Shown: positions 16,503 through 25,537 of the stretch, in pieces
How the letters are laid out: every line of letters begins with the position of its first letter
How positions within the stretch are numbered: the first letter of the stretch is position 1
Source of the DNA: Bacteroidota bacterium
GTDB lineage: Bacteria > Bacteroidota > Bacteroidia > Chitinophagales > Chitinophagaceae
NCBI GenBank assembly: GCA_025356235.1
Contig: JANXUL010000111.1
Location: forward strand, 1-38,167
Length of the DNA: 38,167 nt
Direction: 5' to 3'
Notes under the pieces: generated by a model
What the model was told of the DNA's origin: nothing
What the model saw: the letters and a program-made list of their open reading frames with translations, nothing else
The model's database searches: none
Position numbers and translations under genes: made by a program

Positions 16503-17689
16503 CCCTTACGCCTAAATAAAGCTGCGAACATGGAATCCGCCCTCATATCATAGCCTTTCAATACTTCCATTTTCACCAATTCCATTTTATTATTTTCTTG
16601 AATCAATGCAACAACCTCTTCATTTTCTTTTTTAAAAACAGAGCAGGTGATATACAGCAGATATCCATTCGCAGCTACATATGGCATCAAATTAGCGACT
16701 ATCTTTTTTTGCAAAGTGGAATATTCCAAAATCTTTTCCTTTGTAAAAAAATAAAGCTGTTCCGGCGTTCTGCCCCATGTGCCGCTGCCACTGCAGGGTA
16801 CATCACAAAGTATTATGTTGAATACTGCGCCGGCAATTTCCGGATGCGTTTTTAATTTGGCATTTGTCAGGTCTGCAGTAAAAGATTGATATTTTTTTAT
16901 CCCTGCTTTTTCAAATCTTTCTGTCAGATTGCGTAAAATAACCGGGCGGATATCAGACACGATTAACTGGATATCAGCTAACAGGTCATAAGCCAATAAA
17001 GATTTACCGCCACTGGCTGCACAGCAATCCCAAACCCGCAACACCGGCGATTCACTATTTACGATTGCAGAAAGAAATTCTGCTATCCGCTGTGAACTAT
17101 AATCCTGTACCACTACTTCTTTATCCATATCAAGTATCGTATCCACTTTGCTGGCATTGGGTAATGCCAGACAGTTTGTACCGATTTGTTGAAATGAGAT
17201 TTGATGATTCGTTAATTTCTGTAAAACAGATGTTTGTTTGCCCGGGCGGATACGCAGAAACAAATCAGGTTGAACAAGGTGGGATGCCGCAAAAGTTTCA
17301 GGGGCAATCCCATCACTTAACGCCACTCGCCACGGAAAAATATTATCAGGCGAAAAAGTTGGAAACAGCGAATGAATAAAATCAATCCTTACTTTAAGAT
17401 CATTATCCCAATGAGAAAGCCATGACTCTTCATACAAAAGGGCCCAGTCGCCCGCTCCCTCATTACATAAAAAAAAGGCTATCCGCAATCTTTCTTCAGC
17501 AGGCTGTTCTTTCAATGCATGTCCTAAACGATAAAAACAATAACAGAGATGGGCAATCAGTTTCCTGTCCTTCGACCCGTGTTTTTTTTGTCGTGCAAAA
17601 TACTGTTTCAGAAAATGTACCAATGGCATGGTACCATCATATTGCCCGATCAATATAAGTGCTGTATTAAAATAAGATTGAAAACGCAT
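16499..17689 (-). CDS. RsmB/NOL1-NOP2-Sun family RNA m5C methyltransferase
   Basis: This 396-residue protein is a SAM-dependent 5-methylcytosine RNA methyltransferase. The SAM-binding motif I is CCAASGGKS (222-230), motif IV with the releasing Cys is DVPCSGSGT (C299), and motif VI with the catalytic Cys is YITCSVFKKEN (C349). The N-terminal part (1-150) is the NusB-like/RNA-binding region seen in RsmB, shortened and weak. It most likely modifies 16S rRNA, but the exact cytosine cannot be told. Its 3' end overlaps that of mnmA on the other strand. Confidence 0.88.
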   Translation of the reverse strand: MRFQSYFNTALILIGQYDGTMPLVHFLKQYFARQKKHGSKDRKLIAHLCYCFYRLGHALKEQPAEERLRIAFFLCNEGAGDWALLYEESWLSHWDNDLKVRIDFIHSLFPTFSPDNIFPWRVALSDGIAPETFAASHLVQPDLFLRIRPGKQTSVLQKLTNHQISFQQIGTNCLALPNASKVDTILDMDKEVVVQDYSSQRIAEFLSAIVNSESPVLRVWDCCAASGGKSLLAYDLLADIQLIVSDIRPVILRNLTERFEKAGIKKYQSFTADLTNAKLKTHPEIAGAVFNIILCDVPCSGSGTWGRTPEQLYFFTKEKILEYSTLQKKIVANLMPYVAANGYLLYITCSVFKKENEEVVALIQENNKMELVKMEVLKGYDMRADSMFAALFRRKG

Positions 17690-17716
17690 ACCCCTGAACC
17701 CCTGAAGGTAGAATTA

Positions 17717-17748
17717 ATAAAAAACCTGTTGCAAAATAGCAACAGGTT
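17717..17748 (-). terminator. Rho-independent terminator of sucB
   Basis: On the minus strand a 10-bp perfect stem (17748-17739 with 17732-17723) with a 6-base loop is followed by TTTTTTATT. It lies 60 bases after the sucB stop. Confidence 0.85.
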
Positions 17749-17808
17749 CAAATATAAAGTTTTTGTAACGCTTCTTCAATAACTACTCCTTCATAGGGTT
17801 GTGGTGTA

Positions 17809-19053
17809 TCATACTTCCAGCAAAGTCTTAACCGGATCTTTTCCAAACAATAATAATTCGGGGTTTTCTAATAATTCTTTTAGCCGTACCAGAAAGCTTA
17901 CGCTTTCCCTTCCATCAATAATGCGGTGGTCATAACTTAATGCGAGGTACATCATTGAACGGATAACTACCTGCCCGTTAATGGCCATGGGCCTTTCCTG
18001 TATTTTATGCATTCCCAAAATGGCACTTTGCGGGATATTGATAATGGGCGTACTCATTAAACTTCCAAATACACCGCCATTGGTAATGGTAAATGTTCCT
18101 CCCTGAAGGTCTTCTGCGGTAAGCTTACTGTCCCTTGCTTTACCCGCCAATTCCACTACTTTCTTTTCAATCTCTGCCATACCCAGGCTTTCTACATTCC
18201 GAATAACAGGAACGGTTAATCCCCGGGGTGTACTTACGGCTATGCTGATATCGGCATAATCATGGTATAGTATCTGGTCGCCATCAAGATATGCATTCAC
18301 AGATGGCCATTCACCCAAAGCGATCGCACAGGCTTTGCCAAAAAAACTCATGAACCCCAGGTTAACGCCATGTATCTCTTTGAATTTATCTTTATACTGC
18401 TTACGCACCTCCATTATTTTTGTCATATCCACTTCATTAAAAGTGGTAAGCATAGCAGTCGTATTTTTTGATTCAACTAATCTCCTGCTGATGGTTTTAC
18501 GTAGGCTGCTCATTTTTTCCTGGCGAACATTGCGGGTAAATAATTCATTACCGGTAAATGCTTTTTTGCCAGGATTGGCTAATGCTTCCAACACATCATG
18601 TTTCATGATCTTTCCACCTGCACCCGAAGCTTTAATGGCAGAGGTATCTACTTTCTTATCAGCTATAATAGCAGAGGCAACAGGCGTTGCTTTGATTTCG
18701 TTAGGAACTGCAGTTACCGGAGCCTGGTTGGTTGCCGGTGCGGGTTGCGGACTTGGCGTAGCAGTTTTATTTTCTACCGGCTTAGGTGTTTCTACAGTTG
18801 TTGCAGCTGCAGGTTTTTCAGTTGTTTCATCTATTTGTGCTAATACATCCCCGATATGTAATGTATCTCCTTCTTTCGCCTGTGGTTTGAGGATACCCGC
18901 TTTTTCAGCATTCACTTCAAAAGTAGCTTTCTCGCTTTCCAGTTCAGCAATCACTTCATCACGCTCTACCCAGTCGCCTTCTTTTTTCGTCCACTTTAGC
19001 AGCGTTACTTCACTTATGGATTCGCCGATGGTTGGCACTTTAATATCAATCAT
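17809..19053 (-). CDS. sucB: Dihydrolipoyllysine succinyltransferase, E2 of 2-oxoglutarate dehydrogenase
   Basis: E2 transfers the succinyl group from E1 to CoA through a swinging lipoyl arm. The 414-residue protein has one lipoyl domain (1-75) with the lipoylated Lys42 in ESEKATFEV and a long Ala/Pro/Thr linker (75-130). A small peripheral-subunit-binding domain follows (about 128-160, [15 protein letters not shown]), then the catalytic domain. The active-site His376 is in [10 protein letters not shown], with D380. [20 protein letters not shown] is the E2-specific segment. It lies downstream of sucA with a 114-base gap and ends at a clear terminator. The lpd (E3) gene is not in the window. 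Confidence 0.95.
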   Translation of the reverse strand: MIDIKVPTIGESISEVTLLKWTKKEGDWVERDEVIAELESEKATFEVNAEKAGILKPQAKEGDTLHIGDVLAQIDETTEKPAAATTVETPKPVENKTATPSPQPAPATNQAPVTAVPNEIKATPVASAIIADKKVDTSAIKASGAGGKIMKHDVLEALANPGKKAFTGNELFTRNVRQEKMSSLRKTISRRLVESKNTTAMLTTFNEVDMTKIMEVRKQYKDKFKEIHGVNLGFMSFFGKACAIALGEWPSVNAYLDGDQILYHDYADISIAVSTPRGLTVPVIRNVESLGMAEIEKKVVELAGKARDSKLTAEDLQGGTFTITNGGVFGSLMSTPIINIPQSAILGMHKIQERPMAINGQVVIRSMMYLALSYDHRIIDGRESVSFLVRLKELLENPELLLFGKDPVKTLLEV

Positions 19054-19167
19054 AAAAAATATTTCAGTCTATGGTTTGTCGTCTTTTGTTGTGGCTATTA
19101 ACCGAATTAACGGGTAATTTTTATCAGTGTAAATTTAAACATTCACAATAGGTAATTATGAATTACA

Positions 19168-21909
19168 TTATATATTAAATGCCGTTTCAATAATTTCTAC
19201 CTGCTCCTGTATATGTACTTTGTGATAGCCCGTTGCGGTTGATGCACTGGCATTACGACTAATGACACCGAAATTAATTGACTTAAGGTTCATTTGTAGA
19301 AATGCGGCCGCACCCATATTCAGCGGTTCTTCCTGCACCCAGAACCAGGTTGCTTTGCTATACTTTCTATGCATTCCCTCCAATTGCTTGTATGGCAATG
19401 GATATATCTGTTCTAGGCGCACGATGGCAATATCCTTCCTGTTGTCTTTCTGTTGTTTGTCTGCCATTTCAAAATATAGTTTACCTGAGCACATCAATAC
19501 TTTTTTCACTTGTGCGGCATCTTCAATAAAATGATCGTCTATCAATTCTTTAAATCCGCCCTTGGTAAATTCATTTATATGGCTATACGTGACCGGGTTA
19601 CGCAGATTGGCTTTGGGTGAGAAATTAATTAATGGCTTGCGGAAACTCCAGGTCAGTTGCCTCCTGAAAGCATGGAACAAATTAGCTGCGGTGGTAATAT
19701 TTGTAACCACCAGGTTCAACTCTGCACACATTTGTAAAAACCTTTCCATGCGGGCACTGCTATGTTCGGGGCCCTGGCCTTCGTATCCATGCGGTAATAA
19801 CATGACCGCACCATTCTGACGTTGCCATTTTTGTTCACCTGCCGCAATGAATTGATCAATCATTGTTTGGGCACCGTTACAGAAATCGCCAAATTGTGCT
19901 TCCCAAATTACCAGGGCATTGGGATTGGCCATAGCATATCCGTATTCAAAGCCCAGTACCCCATACTCACTCAATAATGAATTATAGATCCGGAATTTTT
20001 CCTGTTTTTCCTGAAAATGATTCAGACGGTTATAGCCTTTATTCGTATTCTCATCCCGCAGAATTGCATGGCGATGACTAAAAGTGCCACGCTGCACGTC
20101 CTGCCCGCTCATACGAACAATATTACCCTCAACAAGCAGTGAGCCATAAGCCAGCAGTTCTGCGGTAGCCCAGTCTATTTTTTGTTCGGTGTCTAACAGT
20201 TTAATTTTATCCTGTATTAATTTCTCCACTTTTTTAAGTGGTTGAAATTCTGCCGGCCATTGCATTAAGCTGTTGAAAAGCCTTTTTACTTCTTCTTCAC
20301 TAATAGCTGTCGAAGGGGATACTTCAAAATCTTCGGCGGTTGCCCTACGCAAACTTTTCCAAGCCAATTCGGGTGATTGGTATTTATAGGGCAATGGATT
20401 TTGTTTGATCTCATCCAGACGTTCCTGCAGGTCGGCCCAGAATTTCTTCTCCATATCCTTGGCCAGCTGTTGCGCATCCTCTTCTCCATTTTCGATCAGA
20501 AACTGTGTATATATTTCCCTTGGATTTTGGTGCTTATCTATCAACGCATATAACTGCGGCTGAGTATATTTCGGATCATCTCCTTCGTTATGGCCATGCT
20601 TGCGGTAACATACCATATCAATAAAGATATCGCTGTTAAACTCCTGGCGGAAACGGGTAGCTATTTCGGCACATTTTACTACTGCTTCTGCGTCATCACC
20701 ATTCACGTGTAAAACCGGTGCCTGTACCATCGCTGCAACAGATGTACAATAATCTGCACTTCTTGCATCATCAAAATCCGTTGTGAACCCGATTTGGTTA
20801 TTGATAACAAAATGGATAGTACCTCCTGTATAATAACCACGCAGGTTACTCATCTGTAAAATTTCATACACAATACCCTGTCCGGCAACAGATGCATCGC
20901 CATGGATAAGTATAGGCAATATTTTATCGAAATCGCTTTGATACAATACATCCGCCTTAGCCCTTGCAAACCCAACTACCACGGGATCTACTGCTTCGAG
21001 GTGTGAGGGATTAGGCATTAATTTTAAGTGCATGGTTTTATTATCAGCCGTCTGTACCTCACTTCCGTACCCCATATGGTATTTTACATCGCCACTACCC
21101 ATAGTTTGATCTATCGTGGCTGTTCCTTCAAATTCACTGAAGATCTGCTCATAGGTTTTGCCCATGATATTTGCCAGTATATTCAAACGGCCACGGTGTG
21201 CCATACCTATCACCACTTCCTGTACATCATTATTAGCTGCTATGTTAATAATTGCATCAAGTGCCGCAATCGTGGTTTCGCCACCTTCGAGTGAAAATCT
21301 TTTCTGGCCGATGTATTTGGTGTGCAGGAATTTTTCAAACATCACACCCTCATTCAGTTTTTCAAGTATGCGTTTTTTCTGCTCTAAGCCAATCGGGTTT
21401 GAAAAACTCTTTTCCATCTCCGTTGTTAGCCAGTCTATTTTCTTTTGGTCGCTAATATATTTGAATTCAATGCCTACATGGTTGGCATAGGTATTTTCCA
21501 GATGGGCAAGTATCTTACGCAAACTACTGGCTCCTAATCCAACCAGGTTTCCTGCCTGGTAATTGGTATCCAGATCTGCTTCTGATAAACCAAAAAAAGA
21601 CAGTTCCAGGTTAGCACCCCGGTCTTTACGGGCACGGATAGGATTGGTTTTCGCCAGTAGATGGCCCTTATTCCGATATCCCAAAATAAGCCGGTATACC
21701 CTTATCTCCTTCATCCAATCTATTCCAGATGACTGTGCAGGGGCAACCTGTCCGTTGGTGGCTGTTAGTCCATTGGTTACTGCAAAATCAAAGCCTTCGA
21801 AAAACTTCTTAAGGTCCTGATCCACAGTAGCCGGATCTTTCACAAATTCATTATATAAGCTTTCTATGTAAGCCGGGTGGGAGTTGGTGATATACGAAAA
21901 ATCCTTCAT
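19168..21909 (-). CDS. sucA: 2-oxoglutarate dehydrogenase E1 component
   Basis: E1 decarboxylates 2-oxoglutarate with thiamine diphosphate in the TCA cycle. The N-terminal segment SYITNSHPAYIESLYNEFVKDP is the E1o-specific region that binds E2. The core has RFSLEGGE, GMAHRGRLNILANI, the ThDP-binding GDASVAGQGIVYE, CYRKHGHNEGDDP and LLPHGYEGQGPEHSSAR. The frame opens at 21948, but MKDFSYITNSHP at 21909 is the natural start (913 residues). A near-consensus promoter box at 21946-21953 would begin the mRNA downstream of the 21948 codon, which supports the shorter form. It is followed by sucB on the same strand. Confidence 0.96.
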   Translation of the reverse strand: MKDFSYITNSHPAYIESLYNEFVKDPATVDQDLKKFFEGFDFAVTNGLTATNGQVAPAQSSGIDWMKEIRVYRLILGYRNKGHLLAKTNPIRARKDRGANLELSFFGLSEADLDTNYQAGNLVGLGASSLRKILAHLENTYANHVGIEFKYISDQKKIDWLTTEMEKSFSNPIGLEQKKRILEKLNEGVMFEKFLHTKYIGQKRFSLEGGETTIAALDAIINIAANNDVQEVVIGMAHRGRLNILANIMGKTYEQIFSEFEGTATIDQTMGSGDVKYHMGYGSEVQTADNKTMHLKLMPNPSHLEAVDPVVVGFARAKADVLYQSDFDKILPILIHGDASVAGQGIVYEILQMSNLRGYYTGGTIHFVINNQIGFTTDFDDARSADYCTSVAAMVQAPVLHVNGDDAEAVVKCAEIATRFRQEFNSDIFIDMVCYRKHGHNEGDDPKYTQPQLYALIDKHQNPREIYTQFLIENGEEDAQQLAKDMEKKFWADLQERLDEIKQNPLPYKYQSPELAWKSLRRATAEDFEVSPSTAISEEEVKRLFNSLMQWPAEFQPLKKVEKLIQDKIKLLDTEQKIDWATAELLAYGSLLVEGNIVRMSGQDVQRGTFSHRHAILRDENTNKGYNRLNHFQEKQEKFRIYNSLLSEYGVLGFEYGYAMANPNALVIWEAQFGDFCNGAQTMIDQFIAAGEQKWQRQNGAVMLLPHGYEGQGPEHSSARMERFLQMCAELNLVVTNITTAANLFHAFRRQLTWSFRKPLINFSPKANLRNPVTYSHINEFTKGGFKELIDDHFIEDAAQVKKVLMCSGKLYFEMADKQQKDNRKDIAIVRLEQIYPLPYKQLEGMHRKYSKATWFWVQEEPLNMGAAAFLQMNLKSINFGVISRNASASTATGYHKVHIQEQVEIIETAFNI

Positions 21910-21945
21910 TGGGCGGAATTGTGCTGCTTTGGGGCAAATTGTTGG

Positions 21946-21953
21946 CAAATATC
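21946..21953 (-). promoter_or_regulatory. Likely -7 box for sucA (GATATTTG)
   Basis: Seven of eight positions match TAnnTTTG on the minus strand. It predicts a start near 21940 and a leader of about 30 bases before the ATG at 21909. Confidence 0.35.
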
Positions 21954-22145
21954 GGTCATTGATGGCAGAAAATAAGCCAAAATCTGAGTGAAAATCTGAA
22001 AAATCGGCAAGTCAGAAATTCTTTAAGAACTTTCGTTTCAGTGATGAAAACCCGGATTGTGTGTATTTTGGTTTTGCCGCGTATGATAAATTTAGGTTTT
22101 TTTCGTTTTTTTCACTTTAAATTTCACTATTTCACTCCCAGTCCT

Positions 22146-22153
22146 TACCTTTG
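22146..22153 (+). promoter_or_regulatory. Promoter -7 box for rpsT (TACCTTTG)
   Basis: A full match to TAnnTTTG, 21 bases before the ATG, giving a leader of about 15 bases. The upstream 50 bases are very T-rich (repeated TTT and TTTCACT), but I see no TTG at -33. Confidence 0.6.
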
Positions 22154-22174
22154 CCGTCCTGAAAAAAACAGAAC

Positions 22175-22435
22175 ATGGCAAATCACTCAGCTACTAAAAA
22201 AGACGTAAGACAATCAGCCAAACGTCGTGACCGTAATCGTTACTATGGTAAAACTACCCGTAATGCTATCCGTGAACTAAAAACCAATACCGATAAAAAA
22301 GTATACGGAGAACAGTTACCTGATGTAGTTTCTATGATTGATAAGCTGGCAAAACGTGGTATTATTCACAAGAATAAAGCCGCCAACCTAAAGAGTAAAT
22401 TAACAAAGAAGGCAAACGCAGTAGCAGTAGCCTAA
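22175..22435 (+). CDS. rpsT: Small ribosomal subunit protein S20
   Basis: This 86-residue, very basic protein has the S20 pattern: MANHSATKKDVRQSAKRRDRNRYYGKTTRNAIREL and a C-terminal helix GIIHKNKAANLKSKLTKKAN. S20 binds the 5' domain and the h44 region of 16S rRNA. It is a single-gene transcript with its own promoter box and a strong terminator. In many bacteria it is also transcribed alone, so this is ordinary. Confidence 0.97.
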   Translation: MANHSATKKDVRQSAKRRDRNRYYGKTTRNAIRELKTNTDKKVYGEQLPDVVSMIDKLAKRGIIHKNKAANLKSKLTKKANAVAVA

Positions 22436-22456
22436 GTTTACGATTATAATTAGTTA

Positions 22457-22487
22457 AAAGCCAATCAGTATGCTGGTTGGCTTTTTT
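22457..22487 (+). terminator. Rho-independent terminator of rpsT
   Basis: AAAGCCAATCAG (22457-22468) pairs with CTGGTTGGCTTT (22473-22484), with one wobble pair and a 4-base loop, followed by TTT. It abuts the stop codon of the opposing histidine kinase gene. Confidence 0.88.
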
Positions 22488-23871
22488 ATGCCTTATTCTT
22501 TTCTGCCGCATTATCCAGGGTTACTGTAAACCGGTTAATGTCATTAGATATAGGGGTATAAGTAACCGTTCCTTTATGGATAGATATGAAACGGTTTACA
22601 ATAGATAAGCCCAATCCATACCCTTTGGTTTTTAACGCATTGCCCCCCCTGAAAAAAGGAGTCATTATTTTGTCTTTCTCATCATTAGGTAATTGTGTGC
22701 CGGTATTATCAAAATGAACAAATATGGCATACCCGTCAGATTCGAGTGTAATATTTACTTTTTGGTCTATAGAATAGATGTACGCGTTTTTTATAAGATT
22801 GGTAAAAGCTGATTTCAGCAGGGTCTCATTGCCCCGGATAATATAATCATCATCATTTTCCGGAATGGATCCGAACATTATATCAACAATAAGGTTGGGA
22901 AGCATACGTTTGGCATGACTTACTGTATCATAAACGATCTCATCAATACGCAAATATGGCCAGTCCTGAATATAGCCCATGTTATCATACTGGGATAACA
23001 ATAATAATGAGTTGGTCAATTCAATCATCTCCTGTTGTTCTTCTTTTAAAGAGATCAGTAATGTTTCATACTCTCCTTCCGTCATTTTTTTACCCAGTGC
23101 CGATTCCGTTTGCGACAGCATGGTAGCCAAAGGGGTACGCAACTCATGCGAAGCATGGTACACGAAACTTTTTTGAAAATCAAATGCGCCGTCAAGCCTC
23201 TCCAGCATGCCGTTAAAGTTGCGGGCTATCTCATTAATTTCATCTTTGGTATCTGTAACTTTAATGCGTTGTGTGAGGTTTTGAAAAGTGGTTTTTTTCA
23301 TTTGCAAACTCAATTTTGTTAAAGGCATAAAAGCCTGCCGTACAAAAAAAAATGATACAAATGCAGTCAATATTAATCCGCCAACGAACACAAAAAAAAG
23401 TATCAATTTAAGATTGGAAAGTTTTCGAAAGCCCGGTTTATCAAAACCGGCAGCTATTACGGCATTACCGGTATTAAAAACCGCAAGCCCCACATATTGA
23501 TAATTATTATCATCATACCAGTAATATTCTTTCTGTAGTTTGATCTTATCAATCAATGCCTGATCTGCTGCAAAATGCAGGGTATCGGGGATCTTATTAA
23601 TGATCTTTCCATTCCCATCAATTATTACCACCCTTTCATCATACACCGTACTATTGTGCAAAATAGAGGTCAATATTTTTGATGCTATATCACTACGATT
23701 GGTGTTTTGTGAAGTGGTATTATAATACTGTACCCCTTCATTTTTTACCCGTTCATAAAAATCTGATTCCCTGTAATTATAATAGAGAAAATAAATAGTA
23801 ACAGAAGAAATCAATAAAATAACAGCTACAAAAAAAGTAAACAGCAGGGCAAAACGTAATTTCAAATTCAT
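22486..23871 (-). CDS. Membrane sensor histidine kinase
   Basis: This 461-residue HAMP-type kinase has a first membrane helix (7-30), a periplasmic sensor region (about 31-153), a second helix (155-177), a HAMP linker (178-230), a HisKA dimerisation domain with phospho-acceptor H242 in YHASHELRTPLATM, and a HATPase domain with the N-box NLIKNAYIYS and the G-box GYGLGLSIVNRF. It should autophosphorylate and pass phosphate to the response regulator encoded 10 bases upstream. The signal it senses cannot be told; the sensor has no domain I recognise. It is the second gene of the operon. Confidence 0.94.
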   Translation of the reverse strand: MNLKLRFALLFTFFVAVILLISSVTIYFLYYNYRESDFYERVKNEGVQYYNTTSQNTNRSDIASKILTSILHNSTVYDERVVIIDGNGKIINKIPDTLHFAADQALIDKIKLQKEYYWYDDNNYQYVGLAVFNTGNAVIAAGFDKPGFRKLSNLKLILFFVFVGGLILTAFVSFFFVRQAFMPLTKLSLQMKKTTFQNLTQRIKVTDTKDEINEIARNFNGMLERLDGAFDFQKSFVYHASHELRTPLATMLSQTESALGKKMTEGEYETLLISLKEEQQEMIELTNSLLLLSQYDNMGYIQDWPYLRIDEIVYDTVSHAKRMLPNLIVDIMFGSIPENDDDYIIRGNETLLKSAFTNLIKNAYIYSIDQKVNITLESDGYAIFVHFDNTGTQLPNDEKDKIMTPFFRGGNALKTKGYGLGLSIVNRFISIHKGTVTYTPISNDINRFTVTLDNAAEKNKA

Positions 23872-23881
23872 GCACGGCTAT

Positions 23882-24562
23882 TTATTTGATGTAATAACCA
23901 AAGCCCGGCTTTGTATGGATCAATTTCTGCGGAAAGGGTTTGTCTATTTTATTGCGAAGAAAGCTAATGTATACTTCAATGGTATTGGTACCGGTATCGA
24001 AGCTGAGGTCCCATACTTTTTCAAGTATCTCCTGTTTGGAAATGACTCTTTCCTTGTTCCTGGCCAATAACACCAGTAAGGTAAATTCTTTTGCGGTCAG
24101 GTTTATATTTACCCCGTTGCGCACAACTGTCTTATTCAGGAAATCAATTTCCATGTCTTCCACAAAAATCTTATCAGATTCAGACGGAAGTTCCGAGCGT
24201 TTTAAAAATACTTTTACCCTTGCGAACAATTCAACAAAATGAAAGGGTTTAACGATGTAATCATCTGCCCCAATATTAAATGCCTCCACCTTATCATGGA
24301 TTTCCCCGGCCGCACTAAGCATAATAATGGGAATATTTTTATTCAATGCCCTGAACTCCTTACACAATACAAAGCCATTCTTGTATGGCAGATTAATATC
24401 CAGTAAAATCAGTGAGTACGTATGGAGGCCAAACATCCTGCTGGCTTCAAGTCCGTCAATGGCGAGATCGGTTGCATATCCATTACGGGTTAGTTCTTCC
24501 TTTATTACCTTCCCAAGCTTCACTTCATCTTCTACTAATAAAATTCTATTATTTTGTATCAT
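23882..24562 (-). CDS. OmpR/PhoB-family response regulator
   Basis: This 226-residue regulator has a receiver domain (1-120) with the acidic pocket EDE at 11-13, phospho-acceptor D55 in LLLDINLP and K105 in DYIVKPF, then a winged-helix DNA-binding domain (about 130-226) with LTAKEFTLLVLLARNKERVISKQEIL and the closing KPGFGYYIK. It is the first gene of the two-component operon, directly followed by the kinase. A weak -7-like sequence (TTGGTTTG, minus strand, around 24610-24617) lies about 48 bases upstream of the ATG. Confidence 0.95.
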   Translation of the reverse strand: MIQNNRILLVEDEVKLGKVIKEELTRNGYATDLAIDGLEASRMFGLHTYSLILLDINLPYKNGFVLCKEFRALNKNIPIIMLSAAGEIHDKVEAFNIGADDYIVKPFHFVELFARVKVFLKRSELPSESDKIFVEDMEIDFLNKTVVRNGVNINLTAKEFTLLVLLARNKERVISKQEILEKVWDLSFDTGTNTIEVYISFLRNKIDKPFPQKLIHTKPGFGYYIK

Positions 24563-24698
24563 TATATAAATAAAATTTGAGTATTTACACTACCGAAAGA
24601 ATACCATAGCAAACCAACCATTTACATTCTTATAATTGTAACTAATAACATACATATCGTATCCGGAAGTATTCGGGTCATATTAATTAGTAGGCCAA

Positions 24699-25421
24699 TT
24701 ATTCAATTTTTTTTATTTCCCCACTACCCGCTATATGTTGCTTTACGGTGGCGGCCCCTTTATAATATACCGAGCCAACACCAGCAATATTTATATCCAG
24801 AGTGGTTTCTGCAAAAACTTTTACATCGCCGCTACCGGCAATTTTCACCTTCGCATTTTCTGCCTTTAATTCGTTGGCATTATAATTACCCACACCGCGT
24901 ATATGTATGGTTTCATCTTTGGTTTCACCTTTTAAAGTTATGGTACCACTGCCGGCAATATCTGAAACAATTTCAGGTGTGTTAACTTCCATCCGTATAT
25001 CACCACTACCGGCAATTTTTAGGGTTAATTTATGACTACCGGTGAATTTATTTTTTCCGATGACATTACCACTACCAGCCAATTGAATCTGCTCAAGTTT
25101 ATTGGTTGTGATATAGATCTTGATTGCATGCTCGGAAGAAATACTCATATGCTCTTTTGTTTTGATGAGTAAATCCCCGGCTTCATCGCTGACGATGATA
25201 AATGGCTGGATGTTTTCATCAGCCTCCACCCGGACAGAAGTGGTAGGGCCCTGGGTAATTTCCACATCAAAACTGCTGGCCAGTTTGATTTTTTCGGCAA
25301 AGTGGATATTCCTGTCAACAGAAGTGATAACACCATTGCCACTAATACGCTTATAACCCATCCAACGGCAGGAAGAACAGGTAAGCACAAGTATAGCGAT
25401 ATAAAAGACTATTGGTTTCAT
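24699..25421 (-). CDS. DUF2807 (head GIN domain) lipoprotein with repeated GSG turns
   Basis: This 240-residue protein has a lipobox-like signal end (LTCSSC, Cys18), so it is probably a lipoprotein. The body is a right-handed beta-helix-like DUF2807 domain made of short repeats with the motif [L/I]AGSG[N/D/T/E][V/I], seen at least five times, with GVGN and GVGS as variants. Its biochemical role is not known. It lies downstream of the two-component operon on the same strand but is separated from it by a gap, and its own start is 116 bases from divergent guaA. Confidence 0.88.
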   Translation of the reverse strand: MKPIVFYIAILVLTCSSCRWMGYKRISGNGVITSVDRNIHFAEKIKLASSFDVEITQGPTTSVRVEADENIQPFIIVSDEAGDLLIKTKEHMSISSEHAIKIYITTNKLEQIQLAGSGNVIGKNKFTGSHKLTLKIAGSGDIRMEVNTPEIVSDIAGSGTITLKGETKDETIHIRGVGNYNANELKAENAKVKIAGSGDVKVFAETTLDINIAGVGSVYYKGAATVKQHIAGSGEIKKIE

Positions 25422-25524
25422 AGCAGTGTTTTGGAAGGGTAAGATACTAAAACCTATTGAAAACCTAAAGGGTTACCTGATTTCTTGTTAACTGGTAAGG
25501 CCTTAGTAGCATAAAAATTTCTGT

Positions 25525-25532
25525 TACCTTCG
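25525..25532 (+). promoter_or_regulatory. Likely -7 box for guaA (TACCTTCG), close to the ATG
   Basis: Seven of eight positions match TAnnTTTG. The box ends 5 bases before the ATG at 25538, so the predicted transcript would begin at or next to the start codon. Confidence 0.45.
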
Positions 25533-25537
25533 CAGGC

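Noticed and set aside
18335-19117. A 260-codon open frame on the plus strand, antisense to sucB
   Set aside because: It mirrors the lipoyl domain, Ala/Pro-rich linker and binding domain of sucB; its sequence is a low-complexity Ser/Phe/Val run with no known domain, while the sucB strand has complete family motifs.
21909-21948. SucA start at 21948
   Set aside because: The extra residues MPTICPKAAQFRP are not E1-like, and the best promoter box lies over this codon.
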